Shown here in pieces: positions 55,411-64,000 of a stretch of 64,000 nt of DNA. The position numbers and the translations under genes are program-made. The notes under the pieces are model-generated. The model was not told where the DNA came from, ran no database searches, and was given only the letters and a program-made list of their open reading frames with translations. Numbering within the stretch: the first letter of the stretch is position 1; the number at the start of each line of letters is the position of its first letter. Origin of the DNA: Lachnospiraceae bacterium (GTDB lineage Bacteria > Bacillota > Clostridia > Lachnospirales > Lachnospiraceae); assembly GCA_017470735.1 (NCBI GenBank), contig JAFUYB010000028.1, positions 1 through 64,000 on the forward strand, read 5' to 3'.

Positions 55411-58400
55411 TCATATTTTTTGTTTTAGCATAGTCGTAGATACTGATTCTGTATACGGAAAGAATACAATAGTAGACCCCTTCTTCTCCAGTTCCTCTTT
55501 TGCTTTCAGCCAACTCTTATCCTGCACATAATCGCTGCCGGAAAACTGTACATCAAAATGATACCTATTCCATGCGTCTATAGATGTCGGTCTGTCCGGA
55601 GGAATCCGCACTGCTTCATCCACATAACGACACCCGCGAACCAACGCTATCCTATCACCGAAAGGAATAACCGGTTCCGTTTTTTTTATCCCTCTCACCC
55701 ATTCATCGCTGCATATCCCCACTATCAGATGCCTGCATCTGCTTTTTGCGCGTTTAAATAAATTCAAATGGCCTCGATGAAACAGATCAAATACCCCTGC
55801 CACATACCCTATATCAAAAACCGTATTTTCTTCTGACAGGCTTTTCTCACTATCTTTTTTTAGTTCATCTGGAAGTTTATATATCCTGTTTGGCTCATAG
55901 ATACTATATTGCCAGAACCCCATAGTTTCCAATTGCAGACAAATTTCTTCATGATTTTTTACGCATACAATAATTTTCACTTCACATTTGTTGTTGCTTA
56001 TATCTTCTAATCCGATTACCGGGATACATTCTAATGACATACCTTTTTTGCCTGTATCATTATCAATAATCCCCTTTATAGAAATCAATCCATTATATCG
56101 ATTCAAGAACCTTCTTGTATACTGTCCTGCCCCGAACAAATACACATCTTTCCCCTGTATATCGTCAAAAATCCTATCTACCCGTCTTTGGTATTCTTTT
56201 TTTCCGTATCTATTACGGTTTGCATTTTCAACAATGGTTCTTGCATCTACACGGTTTTTTCTGTGATAATCAACCAACACAGCTTCGTTGCGTATCGTCC
56301 TCAGCTCCTTCGCTGCCATAAGTTTCCAGCGTTCTATCTCATCTAAAATACCATAACGCGCATACAGCTTCTCTTTGGGATAAATCTGCTGCAGATTACT
56401 ATCTCCTGAATATATACTGTCAATCATCCTGCAAACAATTACATTCGCAGGGTAGTTCTTTTCGCAAAATTCCTGATCGAATACGACAAACTCTCCGTTA
56501 GCAAAAAAAGAATTTAACGGAATCAAATCAATATATGCATTTTCCATGACATATCCCATACCATCAATGCATCTTTTTTCCGACGAACCAAGAATAATTT
56601 CTTGAAATCGATCCATATATCCAAGAAATTCCTCTGTATTTCCTGACCCCAACAGCTCTTTTAGAAATTTTCCTCCTGTCGGCGCATCGATATATGGCAT
56701 TTGTATCCGGTATTCCTCTAGTTTCATTGATACAGTTCGGATACCCCGGGATTTCAATTCTTTTGCATGGGTAAGCACTCTGTATATCCGTTCCTCTCCG
56801 TCGGGAAATGCCGCCCATTTTTCTACGTTACCGCTCTTTTTTATAACCGTTATTGTGGCATTTTCTTTCCCACGGTCAAAAGAACTCGTTATCTGCAAAA
56901 AATCCGTCAGTTTTTGAGCCGGTCCGCACTCATAGAGATAGGCATTCGCCACTGTATGAAATAAATTGTTTTCAACTGCAGAATTATATAATCCATTTTC
57001 TCTCTTAAATATACTTGCCGGATGGTAATAGCTTGGAATAATGCGGTCTGACAAATCCTCTTGGGGTGTGTATCCGTCCAGAAACAAATGTGAAGCATCC
57101 TCCAGCCTCGGAAATACTGAAAAACGGTTCCACGCCAAGAATCCCGATTTTTGCAATCTGTTTTCTGTTTCGTGCGCATTTATCATTGGGCTAACGCTGC
57201 TCCAGTCTCCGCAAAAGAATCGTAGTCCCAGAGGATTATCCATCCCCAATAGCAATATTCCATCATTTGATAAATATTGATGAAATACCTCTAAGCAGAT
57301 GGACAATTCATTTCCGTTTATACAACCAATTGCAACTACATAATCATAAATACCTCTTTTCAATCCAGAATTAAGTAGTTCTTTTAGTTCGACTGCTGTC
57401 ACTTTCAGTTCCTGTTCTTCCAACAGTTCTGCCAACGGATCTTCCCTGTGTCCAACATACAGAGCCTTCCTGCCTGCAGCAAACGGATACCATCCAAGGA
57501 TTGCCTTGGGAATCTGCCTTTCTGGAATCATCTCGTTTTCATTTTTGGATTCCATATACCCCAATGCATATTCCCGCAGCATCTGCCGTAATTTATCCCA
57601 TTGAAAATCTGTCAGGTATTTCTTTTGTACATAGCCCTTCGCATAGGCGCTCCACATCTGTCTTTGCATTTCCTTGTGGAATTCCGGCAGAAATTCAGAC
57701 GCAATCCGATGTTCATTCCAGAGATATTTTATATATTTCATGGATGTCTCTATCTGCCAGATGCGAAGGTTCGTGATATCTCTTTCTGCCAATTGCTTTT
57801 CAATATATGCAAATTCGTCGCATAAGCAAAACACTTTCCTGCTGTCATGTACTGATGAACTTTCATTATCCACACGGTAATTGACCACAGCATCTTTTAT
57901 TAAATACACTTGTTTTGCACATAGCCATACCATAAACCAAAATGATGTATCCTGATAAGACGCGCCCTTTGTTTCTAAGAACTGAATTGTGTTATTGTCT
58001 AAAAAGTCCTTGTTGTACAGACCCGTCCATATCGCCATTGCACCATATAACATTTCAGGAAAATCCTGCAGCCGGATCACTTTATCGCAGCTCTCTTCCG
58101 GATACAGGGATTTTTTCGTTCTCTCCCGCTCAGATACTTTGGCGAAACATCCACGCACTACTTCTACCTGATGTTTTTCGGCTATATGATATAGTTTTTC
58201 ATAAATGTCCGGCTCTGCATAATCATCACTTTCAAGAATCCCTACATATTTCCCTTTCGCAATGGATAAGCCACGATTCATCGCGGCACCATACCCCCGG
58301 TTCTCCTGTCGGATGACGACAAACCTCGGGTCACGGGACGCGTATTCCTTTAGTATCGTTTGCGAACCGTCAGTCGAACCGTCATCCACACAGATAAATT

Positions 58401-58521
58401 CCAATCCTTCGGATAATCGTTGTTCCTTAAGAGAATCTAGACATTGCCGAAGAAATGCTTCCGCATTATAGACAGGTACAATAATCGATACTGCAATCAT
58501 ATCCGATACTGCTTCTTCCAT
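55411..58521 (-). CDS. Five-part glycan fusion: GT2, methyltransferase-like, kinase-like, Rossmann-like, cytidylyltransferase
   Basis: 1036 residues in one frame. (1) 10-320: GT2 glycosyltransferase, VDDGS 45-49 and ESDD 97-100. (2) about 340-545: SAM-methyltransferase-like, 'YVGHRED' and 'YDYVVAIGCI'. (3) about 550-745: kinase-like region with 'AYIDLIPLN' and 'EFVVFDQEF' (662-684). (4) 790-880: Rossmann-like module, 'DVYLFGAGQYTRRFLNRY'. (5) 900-1036: cytidylyltransferase, 'GVFDLFHRGHLN' (HRGH 915-918) and 'ESVSTTMLKQK'. The ATG at 58521 has AAGGA upstream; a second ATG at 58500 overlaps the previous stop. It likely builds and caps or activates a phospho-containing surface glycan (inference). 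Parts 2 and 3 are assigned with less certainty than 1 and 5. Confidence 0.8.
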   Translation of the reverse strand: MEEAVSDMIAVSIIVPVYNAEAFLRQCLDSLKEQRLSEGLEFICVDDGSTDGSQTILKEYASRDPRFVVIRQENRGYGAAMNRGLSIAKGKYVGILESDDYAEPDIYEKLYHIAEKHQVEVVRGCFAKVSERERTKKSLYPEESCDKVIRLQDFPEMLYGAMAIWTGLYNKDFLDNNTIQFLETKGASYQDTSFWFMVWLCAKQVYLIKDAVVNYRVDNESSSVHDSRKVFCLCDEFAYIEKQLAERDITNLRIWQIETSMKYIKYLWNEHRIASEFLPEFHKEMQRQMWSAYAKGYVQKKYLTDFQWDKLRQMLREYALGYMESKNENEMIPERQIPKAILGWYPFAAGRKALYVGHREDPLAELLEEQELKVTAVELKELLNSGLKRGIYDYVVAIGCINGNELSICLEVFHQYLSNDGILLLGMDNPLGLRFFCGDWSSVSPMINAHETENRLQKSGFLAWNRFSVFPRLEDASHLFLDGYTPQEDLSDRIIPSYYHPASIFKRENGLYNSAVENNLFHTVANAYLYECGPAQKLTDFLQITSSFDRGKENATITVIKKSGNVEKWAAFPDGEERIYRVLTHAKELKSRGIRTVSMKLEEYRIQMPYIDAPTGGKFLKELLGSGNTEEFLGYMDRFQEIILGSSEKRCIDGMGYVMENAYIDLIPLNSFFANGEFVVFDQEFCEKNYPANVIVCRMIDSIYSGDSNLQQIYPKEKLYARYGILDEIERWKLMAAKELRTIRNEAVLVDYHRKNRVDARTIVENANRNRYGKKEYQRRVDRIFDDIQGKDVYLFGAGQYTRRFLNRYNGLISIKGIIDNDTGKKGMSLECIPVIGLEDISNNKCEVKIIVCVKNHEEICLQLETMGFWQYSIYEPNRIYKLPDELKKDSEKSLSEENTVFDIGYVAGVFDLFHRGHLNLFKRAKSRCRHLIVGICSDEWVRGIKKTEPVIPFGDRIALVRGCRYVDEAVRIPPDRPTSIDAWNRYHFDVQFSGSDYVQDKSWLKAKEELEKKGSTIVFFPYTESVSTTMLKQKI

Positions 58522-60548
58522 ACGATTTTTCCTTCCGGGATGTTCATGTCCAGCAGATTACTCTTTATCTCCATTGCCTTATTTTCATTCGCTACGGAAA
58601 TTACAATATAATCGTAATCGACATTTTTGATATGCATCGGCGAATAAATACGATATTTCTCAATCCGGTCACCTTCCAATTTCTCGTCCGAATCTGCAAT
58701 ACATACAATTCTCGCATAATTTGAATGGCAAAGCTGCTGCAAAAACTGTTTCCCGATCCTCCCCATTCCATAAAGAACAACCCAGCTATCCCGGTCAACC
58801 AATTCAAACGGAAACATATAAAATGCTTTCGGGCGTATAGCTCTCGCCAGCGTCCCTTTTGTATGGATCTCATAGGATTGGTTAAAATCATATTCTTTGT
58901 TTAATGCGCTGACCAGTCGCTGCGTCATAAATGGAGCAATTTGATTTTCTAATACCGGATATTCAGACACAAGCTCCATCATTTTTTTGTTTAACCAATG
59001 CAGAGACAACAAGTAATCGGCATCTTTAGAATGTGTTAATGAGCCATCCCGAACCACCCAATGATAACCCGTCAAATTCGTCACAGCCACAACCTTGCTC
59101 TCTAAAATACACTGGTACAGCACCACGGCATCCTCTGAATATACGATCCTTTCATCCAAATCCATTTCAATGGGTCGTATTACTTCGGCACGGAATAATT
59201 TATTGTCCAAAGAACCATGTATGCCACCAGAAGAAAAGCGCCCGCCATAAAGCAGGTGCATCAACAGTTCTTCCCTGTTCTCTTTTTTATAGACGCCTTC
59301 TGTGATACCGTTCCCCAACAGGCGTTCTCCACTCGCATTGTGAATCGTTATTTTGCCTATAACGACATCCGCCCCCTCTTGCTCCGCTACATGGACATAG
59401 TTTTCATACATCTGGGGTTCCACCCAGTCGTCCCCATCCACAAAGCAAACAAACGCGCCGTCTGCCGTTTCCATACCGACTTTTCTTGCTGCCGTTGCGC
59501 CACCGTGTTCAATCCGAATATATCGCACTCGCGAATCCTTTTCTGCGTATTCCTCGCAAATCTGTCTGCTTTGGTCCGTCGAGCCATCATCTACGAGAAT
59601 CACTTCTAAATTCTTATATGTAGAGGCCAATACACTGTCAATGCATGCATTCAGATAGCTTTCCTTGTTATATATGGTAATGATGACGGACAGTAGTTTA
59701 TTGTTTTCTTCGTATTTCTCCATAATGACATTTCCCCATGTTTTTAACTGCGTAAACCAGTTCGCATATTCCTCTGGCCATTCCCTTGATGCCTGCTCCA
59801 TCAATTTGTCCATACACAAATCGTTATAGCCTGCATCAATATTAGATCGAACCAGTCCTTTATCCTGTGATCCCTCAATCACACGATCTACACCTGATCC
59901 TTTGACATATACGACTGGTATGGATTTTTTCACTTCTTGATACTTCAACCACAAGTCATCCTGTTCAAAAGCAAACCGGCATATCATTGTCGTATCAAAC
60001 CAATCCGAATTTGCACACCCCGGCGGGTATAATATCCCTCCTGCCCCAACCGCGCAAACATCATTTCGTGTCACATCACGCAATTCATCTACATTGCGTA
60101 GCCATAGATGGTAAGGCAGCAGCTTCCTTTGATCCCGTATCATCCATCTCACCTGCCGGGCGGAAACGGCGTCCGGATGTCTATGAAAAGAGGTAACCAG
60201 TGTCTCTATCATATCCGGAGCATAAATAATATCATCGTCTACGGTGATGACCACATCGTCCGTATATTCTTGCAGGGCATAATAGTATTTTTTATGGGAT
60301 TTTAGATTTTTCGGACACCACTGGACACAAAAATTCTGATACCCAATCCATTTCTTTAATCTATCAGGCAATTCTTGCTCTTTTTCCGGAAATTCTTCCT
60401 TGCTGAGCCATAAAGTGATTCTGTCGGGTAGCATTGTCTGACGAAACAGACTTTCAATGACCTGATCCGTAAAGCCGATGCGTTTCGGGTAAGATGTGAG
60501 AGAGACGATAATGTTTTCTTTCACCTCACTATCAATCGCTTTCCTCAT
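58497..60548 (-). CDS. Double glycosyltransferase with C-terminal Rossmann-like module
   Basis: 683 residues. The N-terminal domain (about 10-270) has 'IVSLTSYPKRI', 'ITVDDDIIYAPDMIETL' and 'GAGGILYPPG', a glycosyltransferase-A fold common in capsule loci. A canonical GT2 domain follows (from 'LSVIITIYNKESYLNAC', about 285) with 'VDDGSTDQS' and 'FVDGDDW'. The C-terminal ~90 residues start 'WVVLYGMGRIGKQFLQQL', the same kind of module as in the neighbouring genes. It overlaps both neighbours, so translation is coupled. Confidence 0.82.
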   Translation of the reverse strand: MRKAIDSEVKENIIVSLTSYPKRIGFTDQVIESLFRQTMLPDRITLWLSKEEFPEKEQELPDRLKKWIGYQNFCVQWCPKNLKSHKKYYYALQEYTDDVVITVDDDIIYAPDMIETLVTSFHRHPDAVSARQVRWMIRDQRKLLPYHLWLRNVDELRDVTRNDVCAVGAGGILYPPGCANSDWFDTTMICRFAFEQDDLWLKYQEVKKSIPVVYVKGSGVDRVIEGSQDKGLVRSNIDAGYNDLCMDKLMEQASREWPEEYANWFTQLKTWGNVIMEKYEENNKLLSVIITIYNKESYLNACIDSVLASTYKNLEVILVDDGSTDQSRQICEEYAEKDSRVRYIRIEHGGATAARKVGMETADGAFVCFVDGDDWVEPQMYENYVHVAEQEGADVVIGKITIHNASGERLLGNGITEGVYKKENREELLMHLLYGGRFSSGGIHGSLDNKLFRAEVIRPIEMDLDERIVYSEDAVVLYQCILESKVVAVTNLTGYHWVVRDGSLTHSKDADYLLSLHWLNKKMMELVSEYPVLENQIAPFMTQRLVSALNKEYDFNQSYEIHTKGTLARAIRPKAFYMFPFELVDRDSWVVLYGMGRIGKQFLQQLCHSNYARIVCIADSDEKLEGDRIEKYRIYSPMHIKNVDYDYIVISVANENKAMEIKSNLLDMNIPEGKIVWKKQYRI

Positions 60549-62697
60549 TCAAATCTTCAACCAGTCGCATTTGGCAATAAATACTAGCCAATTTGTTAAT
60601 CATTACTCTGTAATCTCTATACGAGAGTCCCTTTGATCTCTTATACTTTAAATAAATAGCTATACCCAAATGACTTTGTGTTGGGAAAATTTTCATGTGA
60701 ACCATTTTATTCAACAACAATAATATCTCCTTTTTTGCCTTTTCTATTTCTTGAGTATTTGTCTCCCTATTTTCTTGTTGCATTCCTATTGCATTTGATT
60801 TTTCTGTCTCTTCTGCCGCTGTTGATGAAATCTTTAAATTGCGATACCTAATATCATCATTTAATAATCTGCTTCTTAATTTCTCATATGATTCATTGTC
60901 TTTTTTTGCTTCATACTTACAAGCACAAAGCAACGGATTTAATTCATTCATTACATCAAGCTGAACGAGAATGTCATTATCTTCAAAGAACTTTCCATGC
61001 TTTGCAATAAAGGCACTTCGAGATTGAAGCGGTCCGTAATATAAGTAGGAACGCCATCCTGTTCGCAATCCATGATGCATGCGATTATAATAATACAAAT
61101 AATGATACTCGAATTTTTCTAAAATATCTCTTCCCGGCAACTTCTCCATTTCTTTTTTAAATACTTCTTTTAATTCTTCGAGTGTTTCAGCAGACAATGC
61201 ATCACTTTGTTTTAGTAAATATATATTATCGAAAAAGAATTCATTTCTATGCATTTCTGATACTTCTAGATAGTGCCTTGCGTAATATGGTCTAAAACAC
61301 GCTTCCCCATAAAATCCAGTAACTCTCATTATATGCATATCCTGATACTGTTTTTCGATACTTTCCTCCTCATATGACCAATTTCCCTCTATTAGCATCG
61401 CACTAATGGGCTGTTTCTCCATCAATCTGCTACCATTCTTCCTCTTTTCTTCCTTTTTCGCAGATTTTGTCCATGTCTTTAAATCCTGTTTCGTTCTAAG
61501 TAAAGGATACTGATAAAATTCATTCAACCTCATTGCCACGGAATATTCGTCTTTTAACGGATTTGAATCTATAAATACCTTCATTTTTTCTGAATCCAAA
61601 TTCGTTAAAGCAGAAAATACCACTCTGGAATCCAATCCGCCCGACAGTTCAAACACATATTTGTCAAACATTGTATGATCAAATGCCGCAAGTATATTTT
61701 CCTTCACTTCTGCCCCTGCTTTCTTAATCCATTCGGCATAATCTTTTTCTAAGTATTTCTTCTCTATATTTTCTATGTCATTATACAAAGATTTGTTCAC
61801 AATATTTGCCTTTGCATCGCAAATGACTATTTTTTTGTCAACTGGCAGCATCTTGATTTCTTTGATTTCACAATCTCTCGAAAATCTTTCATTAAAGACC
61901 TGGTTTGACTTGCAAAGCATTGCCATAGCCAACTTCCAATCAAGATGCATCCTTATTCCACAACTTTTCCCAAGTATAATCAATAAATGATAACTGTTAC
62001 TTACCAAAAACAGGTCATTATATTCTATATAAAAAATTTTGCCGACGCCAAAGTAATCTGTCCCTATTTCGCATGTTCCTTTATCCTCATGACCTTTTAC
62101 ATATGTTGCCCATCCAGTATACTCATCCAAATCTTCTTTTACATTTATGGCATCTCTGTTGCCCATATTCAGCTTTCCATCTATAATTAAAAAGCCATCT
62201 AAAAAGAAATCTGCACGAAAACTCGACTGTGTTAATGCTATTGTATCTCCCAGTATCTTTTTCATCTCCCAATTCTTTTTTTTTGCATACTCCTCACAAA
62301 TTTTCTCAACATTTTTATGATTACCTACAACCACAGCAAAAAGCCCAAATGGAAAATATCTCTCGATCACATCTACATTTTCAAGAAACTTTTCATCTGT
62401 CATCTCTTCACAAAAATGGTTATACTCCAAAATATCTTCATAACTATAATAATCGAATAATGATGATGTACATGATACGCTTTCCTTGTCAAAGCTTATA
62501 TGGGCCTTTACAAAAAAAGTACCAGATTCTTTTAGTTCAAATGAAGCTACATATTCCTCATAATAATCTCCTTCACACAGCAGTCCATTTGCTATGCTAT
62601 ATAAAGAAAACTTTATGCTTACGTCACCAATATCGTCACCTAATAATCTTGCCTTTACTATATTGTCCTTTATTTCAGTCTCTACTTTAAATTTCAT
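60532..62697 (-). CDS. Asparagine-synthase-like protein without active amidotransferase
   Basis: 721 residues. The C-terminal half has the ATP-pyrophosphatase loop 'FELSGGLDSRVVFSAL' (SGGLDSR 352-358) of asparagine synthase-like enzymes. The N terminus does not begin with the catalytic Cys of class II glutamine amidotransferases; instead a ~85-residue beta-rich domain comes first, then a degenerate amidotransferase-like region (about 110-300). So it probably uses ammonia or does another acyl-AMP ligation on a glycan precursor. The site GGAGGAG precedes the ATG, which overlaps the upstream stop. Strongly AT-rich. Confidence 0.75.
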   Translation of the reverse strand: MKFKVETEIKDNIVKARLLGDDIGDVSIKFSLYSIANGLLCEGDYYEEYVASFELKESGTFFVKAHISFDKESVSCTSSLFDYYSYEDILEYNHFCEEMTDEKFLENVDVIERYFPFGLFAVVVGNHKNVEKICEEYAKKKNWEMKKILGDTIALTQSSFRADFFLDGFLIIDGKLNMGNRDAINVKEDLDEYTGWATYVKGHEDKGTCEIGTDYFGVGKIFYIEYNDLFLVSNSYHLLIILGKSCGIRMHLDWKLAMAMLCKSNQVFNERFSRDCEIKEIKMLPVDKKIVICDAKANIVNKSLYNDIENIEKKYLEKDYAEWIKKAGAEVKENILAAFDHTMFDKYVFELSGGLDSRVVFSALTNLDSEKMKVFIDSNPLKDEYSVAMRLNEFYQYPLLRTKQDLKTWTKSAKKEEKRKNGSRLMEKQPISAMLIEGNWSYEEESIEKQYQDMHIMRVTGFYGEACFRPYYARHYLEVSEMHRNEFFFDNIYLLKQSDALSAETLEELKEVFKKEMEKLPGRDILEKFEYHYLYYYNRMHHGLRTGWRSYLYYGPLQSRSAFIAKHGKFFEDNDILVQLDVMNELNPLLCACKYEAKKDNESYEKLRSRLLNDDIRYRNLKISSTAAEETEKSNAIGMQQENRETNTQEIEKAKKEILLLLNKMVHMKIFPTQSHLGIAIYLKYKRSKGLSYRDYRVMINKLASIYCQMRLVEDLNEESD

Positions 62698-64000
62698 TGT
62701 TCTCCTCCCACTATTTGTTCAAGTACATCAACTAATTTTTTTGTCAATATTTTCCGTTCAAATAAAGCAATCCCTTTATTGTATTGTGGTCGACAAACCA
62801 CCTTTTCTTCCCATTTTCGGTACTGTAAAACGATATATTGCTTCACTAAATCCATTTCATCATAATCAAAGTTTTCTCCTAAGCCAATCTCCTTAAGTAC
62901 TTTTTCTTGAAAACTATTATGCCCGGAAAAGCATAGGATAGGTCTTCCAATCCGGAGATACTCATAAAACTTTCCCGGATAATTCAATGCACCATTCACG
63001 CCTCCCTCCCCATAAAACACCATTAAATCTGAATCTGCTGCAATCTGCACACTCGTAAGATGATCCATCAGTCCATTTGCCTTAATGATATGGTGAGTAT
63101 CTCGTTTTCGAATGATTTCCTGAAATTCTAAGGAAATTTCACCGTTAATGATCCAACAGACTTTTCCCGGATTTATCTTCCCTTCCTCTATACACTGATT
63201 CAGTATTTCCAATAATAGTTTTGGATTTCGGCAACTATGATGCATCCTGCCGTTATAGCACAAAGTAAATTTTTCATTTGGAGCAGTCCGTATGGAAATA
63301 TTTTTAAAATCCGCTTCATCATAGCCATTGGTGATTTCCCAAATTCTTTCTCTTGGAGCATGTAGCTCTGAAACAAACTTATCCGCCCAAAAACCGCCAG
63401 CTAATACAATTGCATCCATGTGTTTCACAAGTACCTGTTCCAACGGTCTTTGCAGTTTCATATCATTTTCCGTATAACCGTGAAGATATAATTCACGATA
63501 TGTCTCATCCGATGTCCATAAATCGCGATAATCGGCAACCCACGGAATGCCATACTTCAACTTGAAATAACATCCCAGCATCAACTGACTGTATGCCGGA
63601 GCCGTCGTATAAATTACATCAATGCCATCCATATCAACATATTCTTCTATATGCCGTATACACTCTATTTCCCAAAACACCCGATTATCCGGAAGGACAT
63701 GCCTTAGATTTTTCTTCTGTTCATTGAAAAAAAGTTTCATCCACTCTTCAGAATCTGATACCGCAAAGATGTAGTCAAATACAGTCTGTCTCCAATCTAG
63801 TGTATACAAACATGCGAAACTATCAAACGGATCCTCAATCCGTACGATTTGAACGGATGATGGAATTTCCTTTTCCAAAGAATCGTCCCGCATCATTTTA
63901 TCATCTTTGCCCGATGTCAGAACGACTGGTTCAAAATGAAAATCGGGAAGATATTTCACAAATTTCAGCGGTCTCTGAACTGCTGATCCCCCTTCCGGTG
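62694..64000 (-). CDS. Glycosyltransferase, GT4-like, partial at the window edge
   Basis: At least 435 codons; the frame stays open to base 64000 and reads 'GGSAVQRPLKFVKYLPDF' before the first internal start, a typical near-N-terminal segment of GT4 family enzymes, so the true start lies outside. Further on 'YTTAPAYSQLMLGCYFKLKY', 'GIPWVADYRDLW' and 'LCYNGRMHHSCRNP' fit the GT-B fold. The late region has 'YPGKFYEYLRIGRPILCF', the usual nucleotide-sugar site area. Part of the same glycan operon. Confidence 0.8.
   Translation of the reverse strand, partial: PEGGSAVQRPLKFVKYLPDFHFEPVVLTSGKDDKMMRDDSLEKEIPSSVQIVRIEDPFDSFACLYTLDWRQTVFDYIFAVSDSEEWMKLFFNEQKKNLRHVLPDNRVFWEIECIRHIEEYVDMDGIDVIYTTAPAYSQLMLGCYFKLKYGIPWVADYRDLWTSDETYRELYLHGYTENDMKLQRPLEQVLVKHMDAIVLAGGFWADKFVSELHAPRERIWEITNGYDEADFKNISIRTAPNEKFTLCYNGRMHHSCRNPKLLLEILNQCIEEGKINPGKVCWIINGEISLEFQEIIRKRDTHHIIKANGLMDHLTSVQIAADSDLMVFYGEGGVNGALNYPGKFYEYLRIGRPILCFSGHNSFQEKVLKEIGLGENFDYDEMDLVKQYIVLQYRKWEEKVVCRPQYNKGIALFERKILTKKLVDVLEQIVGGEQ

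Overview
The window looks like a chromosome segment of a motile anaerobic Firmicute, most likely a Lachnospiraceae-type Clostridium. This is inferred from strong Shine-Dalgarno sites, a group B type [FeFe] hydrogenase, LacI/TetR regulators, many chemotaxis and c-di-GMP genes, and the style of the proteins. No tRNA, rRNA, CRISPR array, transposase or integrase was seen.

1-7 kb (+): F-type ATP synthase operon atpB-E-F-A-G-D-C. There is no separate delta gene. Instead the alpha protein carries a delta-like C-terminal domain at its N terminus. A 186-bp element with perfect 28-bp inverted ends lies between atpG and atpD.

7-24.9 kb (mostly -): def; a GH2 glycosidase homologue lacking both catalytic carboxylates, paired with a TetR regulator; a MATE pump; alaS; a small membrane protein; then a run reading thrH-like, FN3-like protein, purine nucleoside phosphorylase, amidohydrolase, diguanylate cyclase and EAL phosphodiesterase; an AI-2E family permease; and a DUF815 ATPase.

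25-38.7 kb: an ion channel (+), [FeFe] hydrogenase (-), a chemoreceptor / sugar-binding lipoprotein / chemoreceptor run (-), an acylphosphatase / diguanylate cyclase / histidine phosphatase operon (-), then a LacI-type regulator, engB and a zinc ABC transporter (+). A small conserved leader sits directly upstream of the start codons of three separate genes (15.3, 20.8 and 33.8 kb).

38.7-49.5 kb: an AT-richer accessory region with decayed and defence-like genes: a frameshifted AAA/PD-(D/E)XK gene, gene remnants, a DUF4258/YgiT-zinc-finger pair, a HigA antitoxin beside a broken HigB toxin, helix-turn-helix proteins, two DUF2971 proteins and an AbiGi-like gene with a partner of unknown function.

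49.6-64 kb (-): a surface glycan locus: LicD, metallophosphoesterase, AraB-like sugar kinase, a TIR protein broken in an A9 tract, a broken FkbM methyltransferase, a 1036-residue fusion (glycosyltransferase, methyltransferase-like, kinase-like, Rossmann-like and cytidylyltransferase parts), a double glycosyltransferase, an asparagine-synthase-like protein and a glycosyltransferase running off the window edge. A small Rossmann-like module recurs in four of these loci. Several frame breaks fall in this accessory half and none was found in the first 38 kb.
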